A stretch of DNA of 40,130 nt from an uncultured Microcaldota archaeon (GTDB lineage: Archaea; Micrarchaeota; Micrarchaeia; CAILAH01). Position numbers and translations under genes: made by a program. The DNA lies in contig CAILAH010000041.1 of assembly GCA_903832205.1 (NCBI GenBank), positions 1 to 40,130 of the forward strand, in the 5' to 3' direction. Below the pieces are notes generated by a model, which saw only the letters and a list, made by a program, of their open reading frames with translations, searched no databases and was not told the origin of the DNA. The first letter of the stretch is position 1. Each line of letters begins with the position of its first letter. Below, one piece after another: positions 38,292 through 40,130 of the stretch.

Positions 38292-40130
38292 ATGCCAAAA
38301 GCGGATGCCACAAAGCGAATAGGGGCAATAAGCGACAATCCAAAGGACAGGTTCAATCTTGTTTCAAGATTCAGGAAGTACAAGGAGATATGCGAGCAGA
38401 AAGGGCTCGGCAAGGACGATATTGGTAAGCAAGCCTTCTGGAAAGGTGAAATCCGCAAAAACCTTACAATTACCCCGCTTGATACCGCAGTGCTCAATTT
38501 CGTAAAGCTCGGCGGCGATACGGCCCAGAAAGCAGGCCTCCAGGCATATGTTGATGTGTCTTTTGAGAGGCCGGATGCGGAATCACTCGAATTCATATGC
38601 TACAAATATGGGCTTGACACGGAAAGCCTCGCCCTCGTAAAGCTCAGCATGCTTCTGGAGCTGGGGGAAAAGCCTGCGGAAGGAAAAACCAAAGAAGCTC
38701 AGGCTGAGACAGAAGCATCTGCCCCAGTAAGTGGCTTGACGGTATCCGGGATAAGCGTCCTAAAGGAAAGCGGCCTGCTGCCGAAAATCTATTTCAACGG
38801 CAAAAAAGTGATTGTACTGGACGTGTGCAAGCTGAATGAGGAGCAGGCGAGGGAATCACTCACAAAAATGCACGACTTTTTGGAAGGCCACGGGAGCGGC
38901 AAGACCCCGCGCACCATTTTCCAGCAGTCCAATAAGGAGCTGTTCGGCGCATTCAGGGATGCATTCCCGGGTGTCTTCGAGGAGATATTCAGGCCCCAGC
39001 TCGGCGGCAGGAAAAAGCCGTCCGCAGAAAAAGGGGAAACGATTGGGGAAGCAACAGCAGAAAAAAAGGGAAAAGATGAAGGGGCGGCGGCAGAGAAAGA
39101 ACCAGCGAAAGTTGCAGATAAGAGGGAAGAGCCGGCGCCTGTAGCAAAAGAATCACAAGCCGGAGCGGCAGAAAAGAAAGAGGGGCCAGCACTAGCTATC
39201 GTAACAAAGGAGCAAATAAGAGCCGTTGCAGAAGTGCCTATAATTATTGTAGAAGAGGGACAGGAAAAGACAGAGGCGCAAATTCCTGCAGTGGTAGAAG
39301 TGCCCGAGCAAAAGGCACCACTTTCAAGGTCAGAAGCAATTGAGAATGAGCTCTACGGGCTGCTTCCGAAAGCACCTAATTTCGACGCGGTCGAAATGCT
39401 GCGTGATAATGGCTTCAATGATGATGATATTCAAAAATTCATTCTTCACATAACGAAAAACAATCTGCAGCAGAGGATAAGCACGGATGATGCGATGAAC
39501 CTAGAAATAACATTTTTCGTGGGCATACTTGAAAGGGGGCGGGAGGATGCCGCAGATGGTGTAGTGGTTGTTGAAAGTGTTGATGGCAGCCCGGTCACAG
39601 GCCTGAAGGTTTTGGAGCCTGATGCGATGCAGAAAGTGGATGGAGCGCGCCCACAAGCAGATACCGCTGGCCAGGACACAGCCCAATTGCATGAAGAGCC
39701 CGAAGCGCCAAGTGCAGCGGCCCAACCACCGCATGAAGTGACAGATGCATCGCAGGCAGCAGCCCTGCAGTTACAGGAAGAGCAGATAGACCGCACCAAG
39801 TATAAGGGATGCATGTGGGTCCCCGTCCGCGGCGAGCTGCAATTTGTGCTTGAGAAGTATGCGGACTGGGATGCGGGCGTCCCGATGCGCTTGATCTCCG
39901 CAATGGAGGATGAGCACAACATAAAGAGGGAAGCCGCGGAGGCGATAGTAATATTCATAGTTGACGGGCTCTGCATACTCACGCCAAACGCGTGCACGGG
40001 CGCAAAGGAAGCGGACCTGGACCGCACGATGAAAACCCTGTCATTTTACAAGGGGCCAAAAGGGCAATATACCGGCCAGAGAAAGAAGGTGGAGCAGGTC
40101 CTGAAAAGAAACGCAGTTATCAATGTTAAG
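38292..40130 (+). CDS. Large uncharacterised protein, C-terminus beyond the window
   Basis: An open frame of 613 codons runs to the last base without a stop. The N-terminus (MPKADATKRIGAISDNPKDR) and residues to about 235 form a charged, mostly helical domain. Residues of about 240-350 are low-complexity Ala/Glu/Lys/Pro (AEKKGKDEGAAAEKEPAKVA), probably unstructured. Further folded segments are separated by a second Ala/Gln/Pro-rich linker (about 455-510), and the last 100 visible residues (KYKGCMWVPVRGELQFVLEK and onward) form another domain. No signal peptide, membrane helix or enzymatic motif is seen. The layout of small domains on acidic linkers suits a scaffold protein; that is inference. 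Confidence 0.72.
   Translation, partial: MPKADATKRIGAISDNPKDRFNLVSRFRKYKEICEQKGLGKDDIGKQAFWKGEIRKNLTITPLDTAVLNFVKLGGDTAQKAGLQAYVDVSFERPDAESLEFICYKYGLDTESLALVKLSMLLELGEKPAEGKTKEAQAETEASAPVSGLTVSGISVLKESGLLPKIYFNGKKVIVLDVCKLNEEQARESLTKMHDFLEGHGSGKTPRTIFQQSNKELFGAFRDAFPGVFEEIFRPQLGGRKKPSAEKGETIGEATAEKKGKDEGAAAEKEPAKVADKREEPAPVAKESQAGAAEKKEGPALAIVTKEQIRAVAEVPIIIVEEGQEKTEAQIPAVVEVPEQKAPLSRSEAIENELYGLLPKAPNFDAVEMLRDNGFNDDDIQKFILHITKNNLQQRISTDDAMNLEITFFVGILERGREDAADGVVVVESVDGSPVTGLKVLEPDAMQKVDGARPQADTAGQDTAQLHEEPEAPSAAAQPPHEVTDASQAAALQLQEEQIDRTKYKGCMWVPVRGELQFVLEKYADWDAGVPMRLISAMEDEHNIKREAAEAIVIFIVDGLCILTPNACTGAKEADLDRTMKTLSFYKGPKGQYTGQRKKVEQVLKRNAVINVK

Noticed and set aside
1-40130. Insertion sequence, prophage or integrated plasmid
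   Set aside because: No transposase, integrase or phage structural gene was recognised, and no flanking direct repeats were seen; the Ala/Lys-rich protein at 35418 has tail-like composition only.

Overview
The window is archaeal. It carries an archaeal-type ATP-dependent DNA ligase, Alba, a histone-fold protein, a Cdc48-class AAA+ ATPase, GatD (archaeal Gln-tRNA synthesis), ribosomal protein S26e, several class III (archaeal pilin) signal peptides, AT-rich TATA-like boxes in front of most transcription units, and a tRNA-Val with an intron in the T-loop. A non-canonical tRNA intron together with S26e, tight gene packing and many lineage-specific secreted proteins suggests a DPANN-type archaeon (Micrarchaeota- or Diapherotrites-like). 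That placement is inference; no phylogeny was run.

Layout. 1-4171 (minus): tmk, a secreted coiled-coil protein, a divergent HDAC-fold protein and gatD (cut by the left edge), closely packed with stop/start overlaps. 4264-8173: a two-helix membrane protein, an Ogg2-like DNA glycosylase, a hairpin-rich repeat, tRNA-Val(GAC), a ZIP metal transporter and two uncharacterised proteins. 8291-11625 (plus): a SIMPL-domain protein, a membrane-tethered winged-helix regulator and DNA ligase. 11690-15460 (plus): five overlapping pilin or pseudopilin genes. 15536-17945 (minus): a small basic protein, an HExxH membrane protein, S26e and an ICC-like phosphoesterase, which is divergent from a RelA/SpoT homologue (18000-19529). 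19563-22259: a double-AAA ATPase whose N-domain is replaced by about ten membrane helices. 22641-28888: histone, two phosphohexomutases, a Zn-ribbon protein, a GlmU-like sugar nucleotidyltransferase, Alba and a small coiled-coil protein. 28937-37249 (minus): a four-gene operon of unrecognised proteins ending in a cysteine-free 1491-residue secreted protein whose C-terminal third looks like a beta-barrel. 37331-40130: two divergent unrecognised genes, the second running off the right edge.

Genes that probably work together: the phosphohexomutases and the GlmU-like enzyme (activated sugars for glycans or glycosylation); the five pilins (one surface filament); and the 28937-37249 operon (a cell-envelope assembly of unknown function). 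Repeats: three clear copies and one weak copy of a palindromic element are scattered over about 20 kb. Two of these lie in frame inside protein genes, which recalls the Rickettsia palindromic elements.

Best candidates for new biology: the RSH with an apparently intact (p)ppGpp synthetase active site in an archaeon; the operon with the giant barrel-like protein; the membrane-embedded Cdc48; the in-frame palindromic elements; and the T-loop tRNA intron.
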